Below are positions 24,799-36,107 of a stretch of DNA of 64,000 bases, one piece after another. How positions within the stretch are numbered: the first letter of the stretch is position 1; each line of letters begins with the position of its first letter. Made by a program: the position numbers and the translations under genes. The notes under the pieces were generated by a model. That model made no database searches, had not been told where the DNA came from, and saw only the letters and a list, made by a program, of their open reading frames with translations. Origin of the DNA: Dioszegia crocea (lineage: Eukaryota; Basidiomycota; Tremellomycetes; Tremellales; Bulleribasidiaceae). The stretch covers positions 363,641-427,640 of the forward strand of contig BCKK01000001.1 of NCBI GenBank assembly GCA_001600615.1. Reading direction: 5' to 3'.

Positions 24799-24944
24799 GG
24801 TCAAAATCGAGGTCGTGATTCGACATTTTTGGGTGGCAAATGCATATTACGTAACCCCCCCCCTCACCTGAAAGCTCCAGCCACTCTGTGCTGCCCTTGA
24901 CATCCTTGCTCAATCAAATAACACCCACAGCCTACATCTCCAAA
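24799..24944. promoter_or_regulatory. Short divergent promoter DPH1 / CWF18
   Basis: A 146 bp bidirectional region. It contains GGTGGCAAA at about 24832-24840, followed by a C8 run. It links a translation-factor modification gene and a splicing gene. Confidence 0.5.
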
Positions 24945-25670
24945 ATGGACACCAACCTCGCAGCCACATCCGCAGCGCGTAAAGAGCGCCTAATAGCTCT
25001 TCGTAAGAGAAAAGAAGCAGTAGACGGAGGAAACGGAACGAACGGTGCTGGGCCGTAAGTCCTCTTCCTCCGCTGGAGTTTCCTTAGGCTGACCATCATC
25101 TCAGGTCACACTTCACTTTCAAACAGCGGAACTTTGATCCCGAGACACGGCAGAATCGATTGAGGGACGCAGAAGATGGTGGTGAGGACACAGTGGAGAA
25201 GGCTGTAGAAGGGTTGGCGGAGCAGATCATTCGGGAAGATGAGGCGAAACGGGCTGAAGAGTTGGTATGTCAGGCTGCTAGATTGGACCTTGACTCGAAG
25301 TCTTCAGCTGATACCTTCAGGATCTATTCAACATCCAACCTAAACGTGCAAATTGGGATCTTAAGCGGGATATGACGAATAGAATGTCAAAGTTGGAACG
25401 GAAGACAAATGAGGCTATAGCGACTATATTCCGTGAGTGATTCCCGCCTGTCGTGGTCTACTGTCGTCTCTTGGAGCATCTTCCATCACAGATTGAGCGA
25501 TTTTGTGATTAGAGTGACCGAAAGCTGATTCATCAGGCCAAAGATTACAATCGGCCAAGAAGCAAAATCCAGGCGCGGTGACTGCAGATGAGGTGAACTT
25601 GGTGGCTAGTATGAATGCGGCGAGGACAGAGCGGGAAGGCGAGGCGGATGACGATAGCGATGAGGAATGA
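24945..25670 (+). CDS. CWF18: Pre-mRNA-splicing factor CWF18 (CCDC12 family)
   Basis: A small spliceosome protein found in activated complexes. Four exons splice in frame (24945-25054, 25105-25264, 25321-25432, 25537-25670) to 171 residues, the usual family size. The N-terminal basic helix has ARKERLIALRKRK. The conserved core has SHFTFKQRNFDPETR, and the second conserved block reads DLFNIQPKRANWDLKRDM, followed by LERKTNEAIATIFRQRL. The tail is acidic (ADDDSDEE). All introns are 50-105 nt with CTGAC or CTGAT branch motifs. Confidence 0.95.
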
Positions 25671-25910
25671 GTTCTGGTTCATTTGGGGATGCAGTGTATA
25701 TAGCGAAATAAGATACAGGGGAAGACTAATGTATTATATGAGGCTGTTTCTCGACATCCCGTCCATTTGGATTAATATTCCTTCTGTGATGTTGGAATCA
25801 TGCTATGCTAACTACTGATATTATGTAGATACAAGTTGAATTGATATGACAACCTCCCTTTCTGACCCTTCGACACCACCCTGCTTCCCTGCTTCCGTCC
25901 CCTATGCCGC

Positions 25911-28129
25911 CTACTCCAGCAAGAAGGTCCAAAGCCCCTCCTTATCCTTATAATCATGATGTATAAGACTGACTAACCACCATTCCTCCCCGACGCCTTC
26001 GAGTAAAGTTCTGGATTTCGAATCCCGAGGATAAAGCCGTGCCCACTCTGACCAAATCTCAAACGCTTCCTCTTTCCAAGCAAGGAAAGAGGTTTCTTCA
26101 ATAATGGTTGATTGGACGATTTCTTGTCCTGGGAATACACCCCACGTTACGGCGTTGACGGCTTCTTTGAGTGTGTTTGTCCGGAAGTCACCCTGAGTCA
26201 TCAGCGTGTGTTCACTGAGCGTTTCGCATAAAGTGTACTTACAACTTTATTAGCCGCATACATACTGACCACCTCGCCACCTTCCTTCTTCAACCTCTCT
26301 TCAATCTTCTCAACCTCTTTCCTAGGCACAAAGAACTCCACGAATGCCTTCTGGAAGACATACCCTCCCTTTGGACCCCATCCATGGATTGGATCGTCCG
26401 AGTAGGCGGCGTCGACCGCCGGTTGAGATCCCACAGTCCAATACTGTCGATCTGGCGAGTTGAGAGCTATGAGGTGTGAGAGAATCGTCTGAGATTCGGG
26501 GGACAGGGGAAGGTCACAGAATGGAGTCGTAGGTGCTGAGGGGAGCGAGTTGAGGTATGCGCAGAAGAGCGCAGAGAGGTCTGCAGAGGTGGTAGGAGTT
26601 CCCCATTCTGCCAGAGCGAGGGATGCCTATTGGATCAGCCACACGTCATCTGGACGGCCAATAACGACATACGGTAGTCTTCAAACCCGATCCCCAACCG
26701 TCAATCTCTCCATAAGCCGGACTCCTCACATCCGTAAATCTTCCATTCGGATATTCGTCCCAGCTATCTTCCCCCTTCCCGCCCTTTTCTCCAGTCGGTG
26801 CGCCCCCACCCTGCGTCCCCAATCCCTTCTTCGGCGCAGGCTGTAAAGCCCGATTCGTCAACCCCCACTCTGCAAGCTGGCTGGCTTCGCTAGGACTGAT
26901 GGACATTCCCGATACAGAACTCGTTCGTCTTTTAGGAGCAGGGATGGTGAGACCACTACCAGCAGCGGTAGGTGTCGACGTCTCGTCCTCGTCCTCAATG
27001 ATGAGTTTGTTATGTCTGAGCAAAGGGGATGAGTGGCCTGATCCGGATGTTGCCGTCCAGTCTAGGGACTCGAGGATGGTTCGGACAGACTTTTCAAGGT
27101 TGAGCGTACAGAAGTGAACACCTGGTACGATTTTCGAAGAGATTAGGCGGGTGACCATGCGTGTGGCCAAATGGGCACCGTATTGCTTTACTGCTGCGTC
27201 GTCGGTCTTAAAACGTCAGCGGCTTCCTCCAATCTGCATGGGGCGTCTGAGCTCACCTTTATTGGCTCCAAATCGGCCATGATGGAATCTGGTACGGGAC
27301 ACTGAGTGAGCTTTACCAATCGGCGGAACGAGGCAAAGTTCTGAATCGGCATGATCCCAGGAATGATCGGTAGAGTAATCCCTATCCATCAGCCAATCTC
27401 CCGATTTCCCTCAGAAGGACTTACCGGCCTCTCTGACCTTCCCAACCCACCGCTCGAATCCCTCAACATCATAGAACAGCTGAGTCAAGATGAAATCCGC
27501 TCCTGCGTCACATTTCGCCTTGAGCCATTTAAGATCGTCCGCCTCGTCGATCGAGTCGACGTGCGGTGTCGGGTAACCAGCAACACCCACACAGAAGAAG
27601 TCACCGTGGTTTTGACGAATGTAGCGGACGAGATCATCAGCGTGCTGGAAGAAATCGGGGAGGGGCGCTTCGGTCGGTAAGGAGTATTCTTCGGGACGGG
27701 GTGGGTCGCCTCGGAGTGCGAGAACATTGTGGATGCCCAATTTTCGGCATTTCTGCAAGGGTCAACTCTTGTCAGATACTTCTGGCACAGACAAATGTCT
27801 CCTCCATGGCCCAAACTTAATGTGGAACAACCACTCACCGTCAAAGCCTCATCGACCTTTTCTTTCGGCATATTCGTACATGTCAAATGCAAGATGACAT
27901 CCAGGCCCAATTTAACAATCTCCTCTGCGAGTTCCAGAGATTTCTCCGCTGTCGCTCCCCCAGCGCCCCAAGTGACCGAAACGGCCAATGGAGCGGGCAG
28001 GGGCGCTTGGGCAAGCCGGCGAACTCGATCGAGGAGGTTGATGAAACCCGCTTCGGTCCGAGGAGGGAAAAACTCGAATGTGTGGAATGGAGCCGGATGT
28101 TCCGTGATCAGGTCTGTCAAGCGAGGCAT
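25911..28129 (-). CDS. MET13: Methylenetetrahydrofolate reductase
   Basis: MTHFR reduces 5,10-methylene-THF to 5-methyl-THF for methionine synthesis. It starts MPRLTDLITEH at 28127-28129 and stops at 25911-25913. The N-terminal FAD-binding barrel (about residues 1-300) has FHTFEFFPPRTEAGF, SVTWGAGG, HLTCTNM, ALRGDPPR, GVAGYPTPH, FILTQLFYD and PGIMPIQNF. A Ser/Pro-rich insert of roughly 80 residues follows, containing a TAAGSGL stretch. The C-terminal regulatory domain has WDEYPNGRFTD, SPAYGEIDGWG, WGPKGGYVFQKAF and NAVTWGVFPGQEIVQSTI. In eukaryotes this domain carries allosteric control by S-adenosylmethionine. About six introns. It is divergent from the GS-like gene at 231 bp. Confidence 0.95.
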
Positions 28130-28360
28130 GGTGACTTAACGTATATGGGTGTGATGTAGAGTATGAAGTCGATGTCTACTCGACTTTCGTATGGTGTGCT
28201 TTGGCTTTGGATTTTGGCGATTTTAGCGAAGGGGAAGTTTCCGACGGAAGTCTCCAGGCGATGACGGTCGTGCCTGGGCCTGTCCCCCAAGCCAAAGATA
28301 AGAAAACTGTCCATCTATCTACCTATCTATACCTCTTGTGCATAATCAGAATCATCCAAT

Positions 28361-30347
28361 ATGGGTCCCTCACCAACAAAGAATGCTCCCACGTCCATCG
28401 AAGAGCTCAAAGCGCTCTTGGCGAATGACAACAAGGTGAAAGTGGCAGGTGGGTCCGCGGTCCTGGGTGCCCTTACTTGAGCTGACTGAAGTCAGGTGTG
28501 GACATTGATGGTGTACTCAGAGGAAAGATCATGTCGAAAGACAAGTTTCTCTCAGCTGCAAAGTCTGACGGTTTCGGTTTTTGCTCTGTCATCTTTGGCT
28601 GGGACAGTATGTTCTTCCTGCTTATTACAGATTTCGCGTGCTGACGGACCCAGTCCACGATGTGACCTATTCGAAAGAGCTACTCGTATCCAATAGGGCG
28701 AACGGCTATCGCGATCTTCTCGCTTCGATCGATCTATCCACATTCAGGCGTCTGCCATGGGAACGTAATATCCCATTCTTTCTCTTAAGATTCATCACGC
28801 CCGAAACTGGGAAACACCTCGAAGTTGATCCGAGGGGTGTGTTGGCGGATGTCGTAGAGCGTGCCGATAAGAATGGGTGGAAGTGTATGGCCGGGGCAGA
28901 GTTTGAGGTGAGTCATTGAAGGTGTCACAAGAGGGACAGTCGAGGTTCGAGCTGAAGCAATCAGTACTTCCAGTTTAAGGAGACGCCGGCTTCAGCCAAG
29001 GCGAAGGGATTTGCGAATCTACAGGCTTTGACACCAGGGAGTGAGCTTAGTCGTCTAACCGATAAGTCTCAAAGCTTATCCCACAGTGCACGGTTACTCG
29101 CTTCTCCGACCGACTCTGAATGTCGACTACTTCCATGAGCTGTATGACCAGGCTGAGGAGTTCGGGATTGAGGTCGAGGGTCACCGTGAGTTTCGGAGTT
29201 TGGACATGCGCGGGTCAGTGGCTCAAGACTTACTTTGCAGACACGGAAACTGGGCCGGGTGTATTTGAGTCTGCCCTAGCTTACACTGACGCTCTGCGCA
29301 TGGCGGATAATGCGTGCCTCTTCAAGCTGTTGGCAAAGAGTGTTGGTATGAGCTACGGAATCATCCCTACCTTCATGGCTAAGCCGTACACGGATGTGAG
29401 TTTCCGCGCTCCGGAGTTCCGGATGGGAAGAAAGCTGATCACTATAGATGCCTGGATGTTCAGGGTAAGCCAGCATACCCGGCTCGAGGAGAATTCCTCC
29501 AAGCTGATCACTCAGGCACATCCACGTTTCGCTAAGAGACAGCACCGGCCGGAACATCTTTGCATTGACCAAGGAAGATAAAGAGTCTGGGAATGGTCGG
29601 GTGAACGCAGCGTATGATGATCTCAAGTATATTTCACAAGAGGCAGAATGGTTCTTGGGTGGTCTGCTCGAAGGCCTACCGTCTGGTAGGTTTGCGACAA
29701 TTTTTCAAGGTGGGCTCACTGACGATATCAGTCGTTCCGTTGATGTGCCCCAATATCAACTCGTACAAGCGTCTCTTGGGCGGAGAGGTGAGCTAGCTCA
29801 ATATGCGTAGATGTCGAAACTGATGACATAGGCGATGTGGGCTCCTGATACCGCCTCGTACGGATACGAATCCCGAGCGGCCTCTATCCGACTTATCGGA
29901 CCGCCAGGCGCACCATCCGAAGCTACCCGATTCGAAGTCAGGTTACCAGGAGCCGATGTAAGCTGTCCCTTCTAGCTCTATTTCCAAGCTGACAGACCAG
30001 ATGAACCCCTATTACGCCCTCTCGGCCATATTCGCCCTGGGCCTACGCGGAATAAACAACAAGACACCTGTAACTTTCGGCCCGATCGGATCGGAGGGTG
30101 CGAAACATGATGACTTGCCTCAACTACCTACCAGTCTCGATATGGCCACTAAAGTCTTTGCGGCGAAAGATAGTCTGGCACGAGAGGTGCTCGGTGATTA
30201 CTTTGTGGACCATGTTGCGGGGGCTAAAGAGCATGAGCTGGACATGCACCGTAGGGCCGTCACGAACTGGGAAGGTGAGTTCTGTGGTTTGATTGTACTG
30301 GCTAGACGCTGACGGTGGCAGTGGAAAGATATCTCGAGTTGGTGTAG
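28361..30347 (+). CDS. Glutamine-synthetase-like enzyme (GSI-related / FluG-type catalytic domain)
   Basis: This is an ATP-dependent carboxylate-amine ligase of the glutamine synthetase fold, closer to the GSI-like/FluG/PuuA branch than to the fungal housekeeping GSII. It starts MGPSPTKNAPTS at 28361 and stops at 30345-30347. The beta-grasp part has VDIDGVLRGKIMSK. The catalytic part shows GAEFEYFQF (metal Glu), EGHHTETGPGVFE, SGHIHVSLRD (His/nucleotide region), CPNINSYKR, the ESRAASIRL segment and FEVRLPGADMNPYYAL (late Arg/Glu loop). A 17 nt microexon (29448-29464) carries MPGCSG. It has about ten introns and an estimated 460 residues. It may make gamma-glutamyl-amides rather than glutamine; sequence alone does not decide. 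Confidence 0.85.
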
Positions 30348-30770
30348 ATGGACCCGAAATTGACAGCAGTTGGGCTTTGGGGAAATGATGCAATTTGAAA
30401 GCAACGGCCTGTGTCGACCCCTATTTCTTCTCGTTTTCGGAATGCTTTTGTATCTGGACTCCACTCCCATTAAGGCTCTATCCTTGCCTGTCCACTGCCT
30501 GCCCCAGCATGGTAGCATGCAAGCCCCGCCGGGATGATAATTCCGGGTAAAAGACGGGGTAGACTCTGAAACACGCCTTCCTTCCGGCGGAAAGACCCAC
30601 ACAAGCCACAGCGCCCAGGCAAAGAAAGTTCTTCATCAACCCCTTCGCAACTTCCTCCTCTCGCTTCGTGTTCCCAGTCACTCGCTGTTGTCTCTAGAAT
30701 AGCTCCTAATTGACTCTGAAGACGCCGTTCGCCCAGCTCCATTCCACCTTCAGCAGATACGTATACCAAA
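30348..30770. other. Intergenic region GS-like / SYM1
   Basis: 423 bp between the stop of the GS-like gene and the start of the Mpv17/SYM1 gene, both rightward, so it holds a 3' end and a promoter. The minus-strand frames here are not supported by any family match. Confidence 0.5.
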
Positions 30771-31898
30771 ATGGCAGGCCTCTTCTCTGCCTATACCTCC
30801 TTTCTGGCGAGACGGCCTATGGTTGGAAACATCGCCACTGCATCAGTAAGTAGGACTACCTGACATATTCCGACAAGCTGGAGATGTTACTCGTTGGCGA
30901 ACGGCCTGGATATACACCGCTCGCGCTCCCATCAAATTCTTCCAGCTTGCGGAATGTTGGCTGATGATACCCCAGGTTTTATTCGCGACAGGCGACGTGA
31001 TTGCCCAACAAGCAGTGGAGAAGAAGGGTGCAGCTCACGATTATGCTAGGACTGGGTGAGTCGGCAGAAAGACAAGTAGAGCCAAAAACAGCGGCTGACG
31101 ATACCCCTTCCTATTTTTCCTTCTCAACTTTACCACTATTACCATACTTGACTCCGCATCTGCTTCCCTCATACAGCCGGATAGTGCTTTGGGGTGGTGG
31201 TCTTTACGCACCCTTCGTCACGGGCTGGTTCCAAGTCTTGCAGAAGATCCAGCTCAAGAGTAAATTGGCGACTACAGCTGCGAGAGTGGGGTTGGATCAA
31301 TTCATCATTGCTCCTACGGTCTTGAGCGGTATGTCTCACTCTCTCTCACGCATCTTGATAGAGGAAGGCTGCAAAGTGGTCGAGCTATAATGTTTGGAGT
31401 AGGATGTAGCTGACTCAATTTAGCCTTCTTCACCGTCATGACTCTCCTTGAGGGCAAGGATATGAATGCCGTCAAGGCCAAGTGGAACGCCGACTTTGTG
31501 CCGACTTTGCAGACCAATTGGGTGGTGTGAGTTGAGATTTCCCCTGTATTCAGAGGAAGACAAACTGACCAGTCTAGCTGGATACCGTTCCAAGCTTTGA
31601 ATTTGGGTGTAAGTCAATTTTGCCCCCGACTATCTATTCCTAATGGCTTTGGACCTCCCCTTGCCTTGCTTGCCCTTCAATCACACTCTGTATCCCAGCC
31701 GTCGACGCGTGAACTCCGTGTCTTGAGCTGACTCTTCAGCTCGTCCCTCCCCATCTCCGCGTACTCGCCGTCAACGCCGTCAACGTCCCATGGAACACTT
31801 TCCTCTCCCTCCAAGCTGCCAAGGGCAAGAAAGACGTCGTCGAGTTGAAGGTAGGCGATGAGGTCAAGGTGGACGTCAAGAAGTCATTGAGGGTGTAA
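30771..31898 (+). CDS. SYM1: Mpv17/PMP22-family inner membrane protein (SYM1)
   Basis: A small four-helix membrane protein of the mitochondrial inner membrane, needed in yeast for growth on ethanol at high temperature. Six exons splice in frame (30771-30845, 30976-31055, 31177-31328, 31424-31526, 31578-31608, 31740-31898) to 199 residues. Landmarks: [16 protein letters not shown] at the start, [12 protein letters not shown], a [16 protein letters not shown] segment, [14 protein letters not shown], then [20 protein letters not shown] and [15 protein letters not shown], which are family signatures. The charged tail beyond [11 protein letters not shown] is longer than usual. It lacks an obvious cleavable presequence, as is normal for the family. 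Confidence 0.93.
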
Positions 31899-32462
31899 GG
31901 CGGGCAGTCAATTAGGCATATATGGAGACGAGGGGGATTGAGCAGGGGGGTGACGAAAAATTCCCATATCTAAGGGCATAGTATCAGGTATCTAGCTAGC
32001 GGTGTATATAGACGACTACAGGTTTCGACCACTTTCGGTAAACAGTGCGGGCGCCTGCAGTAGTTAGTCTGTCCCCGCTATACTGGCCTGTCATTGACGT
32101 CGGCACCGCTGCTGGGGCTCAGAAACTCGCCGTTTGCCACTTGCCACCGCCACTCCGCATTCCGACGGAAATGACGACAACACGGTACGAGGGGGGAAAG
32201 GGGTATAAAAGGCGGTCGTAGTTTGTTATTCTGTCTTTCTACATATCACACCGGCACCTACCTCCTCCCAGCATACCTGAAGAGTATATCAGCCTGTTAA
32301 ATCACACTTCCACCAACAACCGTTTCCCTCATCCCACACCAATCATTCCTTGCCCCATTCCACACGTTCACCTACCCATCAATTCCCTACCACTCAACTA
32401 ATCACACAAATTCGTCTATCCCTACCTTGCTTGACACTCAGTATCAGCCACCTCAAGCCATC
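31899..32462. promoter_or_regulatory. Promoter and pyrimidine-rich leader of the acidic protein gene
   Basis: This 564 bp region upstream of the gene at 32463 has a clear TATAAAAG at 32204-32211. About 230 bp of C/T-rich leader without a plus-strand ATG near the start follows. Near 32130-32147 there are TTTGCCAC and TTGCCACC, which match the reverse of the GGTGGCAA motif seen in two other promoters here. Confidence 0.55.
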
Positions 32463-33831
32463 ATGTCGCATCGCCGCCCCCGAGGCTCCCTAAATTCCCC
32501 CACAACCTCCTCAACCCCATCCTTTACTTCCCCCTCACCCACTCTGGGCGCAGACGACATTTCAACCCTGACCTTACCTGAAATCCGAGATCGTCTCGCT
32601 CGGAATTCTCGAGTCCTAAACACTGGCCTATTCACCAATCCGGCTGCTTCCCCACCTGCTCAACAACCCCCTCAGCCCCAAATCCCCTCCCCATCACTCG
32701 GCGCCGTTGGCGGGATTAATGTTCCCAATGGGACTAGGGCCGCTCGGCCTTTTCCCCAATCGGCCGGAACTTCGCCCACTGACTCTGTAAGGGATCGCCT
32801 GATGCTTGTTAGGAGGCATTTGTTGGAGAGGGAGAAGGAGCTGTTGATGCTTCAGGCGGCGGATGGGATGGGGGGATTACAGTTGGGCGGTGTGACGCCG
32901 ACGCCCGTCGGCCCTGCTGCAAACATTAAGAATGGGTCAACGAATGGGATAGTGGGTAACGGGAATGGGGCGATACCCGTCAGTGCCATACAGACAGAGG
33001 AGGACGCAGAGGAAGAGGAGGAAAGGCAAGAGGCGGAAAGTAGTACGATGGCTGGAAGGCGATATTCCCATTCTGCTCCGAATCGGGCGCCTATGGCCCC
33101 GCCTCAGTCGAACGGCCAAGGACAGGCCAGTGGGAAGCAAGCAGCAATGATGAATATCCGAGAGCGAGAAAAGGGGTATGCGCCTAATGGCTTAATATTG
33201 TAAGTCTTACTTTCGCTCCTGGGATGACATATGCTAATGTTCCAGGCCAGTATCTGAAAGTATCGCACTTGCTTCCCGCGACTTTGACCACCAAACGGCA
33301 TCTCGACTATCTTCCCTCTCACTCGGACCGGCAAGTTACGGATTAGACATGGGTGGTATACCCCGCTCGTCATCTTCACCTAAATCCCGCCGGGGCCGCG
33401 CGTTATATCCCGAGGGGTCACCCGCTGGGGCCGGCTCGAACGCCCAGGGTAACCTGGCAAGACTACGGACGGGCGAAGATGAGAATGCACGTGCTCAGGC
33501 AATGGCGAGAGTCAATGCGTTCATGTCGTATAAATCTGGACGGTACGATGATGATGGCGATGGGGATGATGATGAGGATGATGGAGAAGGAGGAATGTTT
33601 GATGGAGCAGAAGGAGATGGGGTGGACGCTATGTTTGATTTTGAAGAACCGGATTATCCTGAATCGTCTGCTTTGGATGGGCGGTCAAGAGGGGCAGAAG
33701 CGGGCAAGGGGAAAAGAAGGGAGAACGGGACGGGTGAAATGGTGGATGTTTATGGAGAGGATGATGAGCGGTTTGCGGAGGGAAATGAGGATTATGATGA
33801 GGGTGGTGGGGAAGGGATGGATATGCTATAG
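32463..33831 (+). CDS. Acidic, largely disordered fungal protein, function unknown
   Basis: I do not recognise a characterised family. Two exons (32463-33199 and 33246-33831) give 440 residues. The start is the ATG at 32463 (MSHRRPRGSL); the frame upstream lacks an ATG. Possible ordered pieces are a short helix, DISTLTLPEIRDRLARN, and a second one, DSVRDRLMLVRRHLLEREK, both near the N-terminus and looking like interaction helices. The rest is Ser/Pro-rich (SSSSPKSRRGRALYP could be a phosphorylated or nuclear signal stretch). A very acidic C-terminal third follows (DDDGDGDDDEDD, then DMFD-type and EDDERFAEGNEDYDE runs). Such proteins are often chromatin or transcription cofactors, but that is inference. 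Confidence 0.8.
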
Positions 33832-34046
33832 GCGGTGGTTGTTTTTGTAGTGGCGAGAATCTGGTATGGGCGTTGGCCAAACATTGACATAGGCATATGA
33901 TATCATTGCCAGATTCAAAGCGCAAGAGGTACACTAACAAAGGTGCATTCCGACTTCTAAACTTATGACAAGCCCAAACTCTCGCTACATCTTCAACAAA
34001 GTGAACCTTGTGATCCAGGGTACATATCCGCCAATCCAGCCACCGC

Positions 34047-35781
34047 TCAATCTGCTCGTCAGCTATGATACAAATAGAAGTAATCATCACTCACAAAGCA
34101 GCCTAGTGAGGATATTCGCCGAAGTAGCCCCGATCCGCTTGTACAACTCCGACACCTCTTCCTGCCCGACACCCGAGATATCCGCCATGAGGTAGGCGAT
34201 ATCGCCCCTCGAATCCGAGAATTGCTTCTCGATATTGTGATCGGCCAGGATATTGTTGATGGCACGAAGCACACCAGGCTCGTTCCTGTGCAGGTAGCAC
34301 AAGCGGATATGACGCTCGTCGGCCGTCGTAATGGCCCTCAGATCAACTTCGGGGAAGTTGACTGAACCAATTGACGTGCCGTACTGAATGTACCTTGACA
34401 GCGCGAGTGAGACCTCGGTCCCAATCGCGCGCTGGGCCTCCTCTGTTGAGCCGCCAATGTGAGGTGTGAGGATGAGGTTGGGGACTTTCCGAAGGCGGGG
34501 GATGAATGATCCGAGCGTGTCGTCAAAGCCCGGTCCGTTCGATCCGGGTTCTTTGGGGAAGACGTCGATAGCAGCGCCCGCGATCCGTTTCTCCTCGAGC
34601 GCAGTGGCCAAGGCCACAAGATCGACAACCTTGCCTCGCGCATTGTTTATAAAGTACGCCCCAGTCTTCATGGCTGCGAATTGCTCCGCACCCATCATAC
34701 CGATCGTGTCTGGGATTTCGGGTACGTGGAGGGTGACAAAGTCTGCCCGACCAAGCAGCTCTTCGAGCGTCTCGACCTGCCGAGCTGAGCCGAGCGGCAT
34801 AATGGGGATGACGTCGTAGTAGATGACGCTCATACCGAAGGCTTCAGCCAGGACGGAGAGTTGAGATCCGATATGGCCGTAGCCTACGATACCGAGAGTT
34901 TTCCCTCGGATCTCCCAGCATCCCTTGGATACCTTGTTCCAGATCCCCTGACGCATTTCTGACCCGCGGTCAAGAAGCTGTCGAGAGAGGGAGATGATTT
35001 CGCCAATGACCAGTTCGGCCACGGAGCGTGAGTTGGAAAAGGGGGAGTTGAAGACGGCGATACCGTGTTTGCCGGCGTGGATTAGGTCGACTTGGTTTGT
35101 ACCGATACAGAAGCATCCAATGGCGCGGAGCTGGGGATTAGCAAAGGATGGACTACGGACGTACCTGAGGGTTGGCATCGATGACTCGGGCAGTGATTTT
35201 GGTTTTGCTTCGGATACCAATGGCGTCGTATTTGTTGAGCCCCTTCAGGAGCTCCTCCTCGGACCAAGCCTTGGCGACATGGTCGACCTGTAAAGTCAGC
35301 TCACAGTGCATCGCTTGTCTTCAGCTCGCCAGCTCACCTCGTACCCCGCCTTCTTCAGGAACTCGGCAGCATCCAAATTGATGTTCTCCAACAACAACAG
35401 CTTCACTTTGCCCTGTCTGGACGAAGGTGTATCGGGTCGCTCGCTCTCTTCCCGGATAGGATAATCAGGAGGGAGGAACGCAGTGAGTTGTCGAGCGATC
35501 GAGTGGATGTTGCCTGAGGCTGACCGAGTTCGGGAACCCGTGAATGAGCCCTGAGTAGGCGAGGTGGAGTAGGCATGAGGGGACGTGCCGAGGGTTTGGG
35601 CAGGGGAGAGGGGGCCATACGACGATGGATGGATACCCTGGGTGTTTCGGGGAATGGGGATGCTGTAGTGTGAGATGACTTTCCAGGAGATGGGCTTGAC
35701 TTACAACGTGGGAGGGTCCGAGGCGGACACTGACGATCGTCGACCGTTAGGGTTGCTGGGGATATTTTGGGCAGATGACAT
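34047..35781 (-). CDS. SER33: D-3-phosphoglycerate dehydrogenase
   Basis: The first enzyme of serine synthesis; it oxidises 3-phosphoglycerate with NAD. Five exons splice in frame: 35705-35781, 35338-35662, 35165-35287, 34095-35130 and 34047-34051, giving 521 residues. A Ser/Pro-rich N-terminal extension of about 115 residues precedes KVKLLLLENINLDAAEF. The catalytic part shows AIGCFCIGTNQVDL, the nucleotide fold GIVGYGHIGSQLS, NNARGKVVDL (catalytic Arg), DVFPKEP (Glu) and TPHIGGST (His). The C-terminal ACT regulatory domain has HRNEPGVLRAINNIL and YLMADISG. The last coding exon is only 5 nt (ATTGA). It restores a terminal LLY as in yeast Ser3/Ser33, whereas read-through would end in LLCE. 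It is divergent from UTP15. Confidence 0.93.
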
Positions 35782-36107
35782 TTTGGCGGGCTTCTAGTGG
35801 GCAGATGAGGTCTATCTTGTGGCCTTATATGCTTAGGAAGCTAGGCTTTGTTGACTCGAATCGATGAGATGCGATGTATTCGGACGACTGAAATCCGAAA
35901 TCCGAAAAGTCGATGCATGAGGTGATCGCATTGCGCCACTCCCCCGGAACCATCCCATACCAGCGGAGATACGGCTCGATGTCCGCCACACAGCCATTTT
36001 CTATTTATTTTCAGCCCGACTAACGGATATTTAATCCGAGAATGTTGATGTAGAGCCTCAGAGCCAAGTCCAGCGAAGATCTACTGACCATACACATCTA
36101 CAGCAGT
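35782..36107. promoter_or_regulatory. Divergent promoter SER33 / UTP15
   Basis: A 326 bp bidirectional region. Around 35881-35912 several ATCCGAAA-type direct repeats occur, and at about 36024-36038 there is an imperfect dyad, CGGATATTTAATCCG. No gene is visible. Confidence 0.45.

Noticed and set aside
30124..30769. Minus-strand frames of 89-134 codons across the end of the GS-like gene and the SYM1 promoter
   Set aside because: They overlap confirmed coding exons in antisense and lack domain character.
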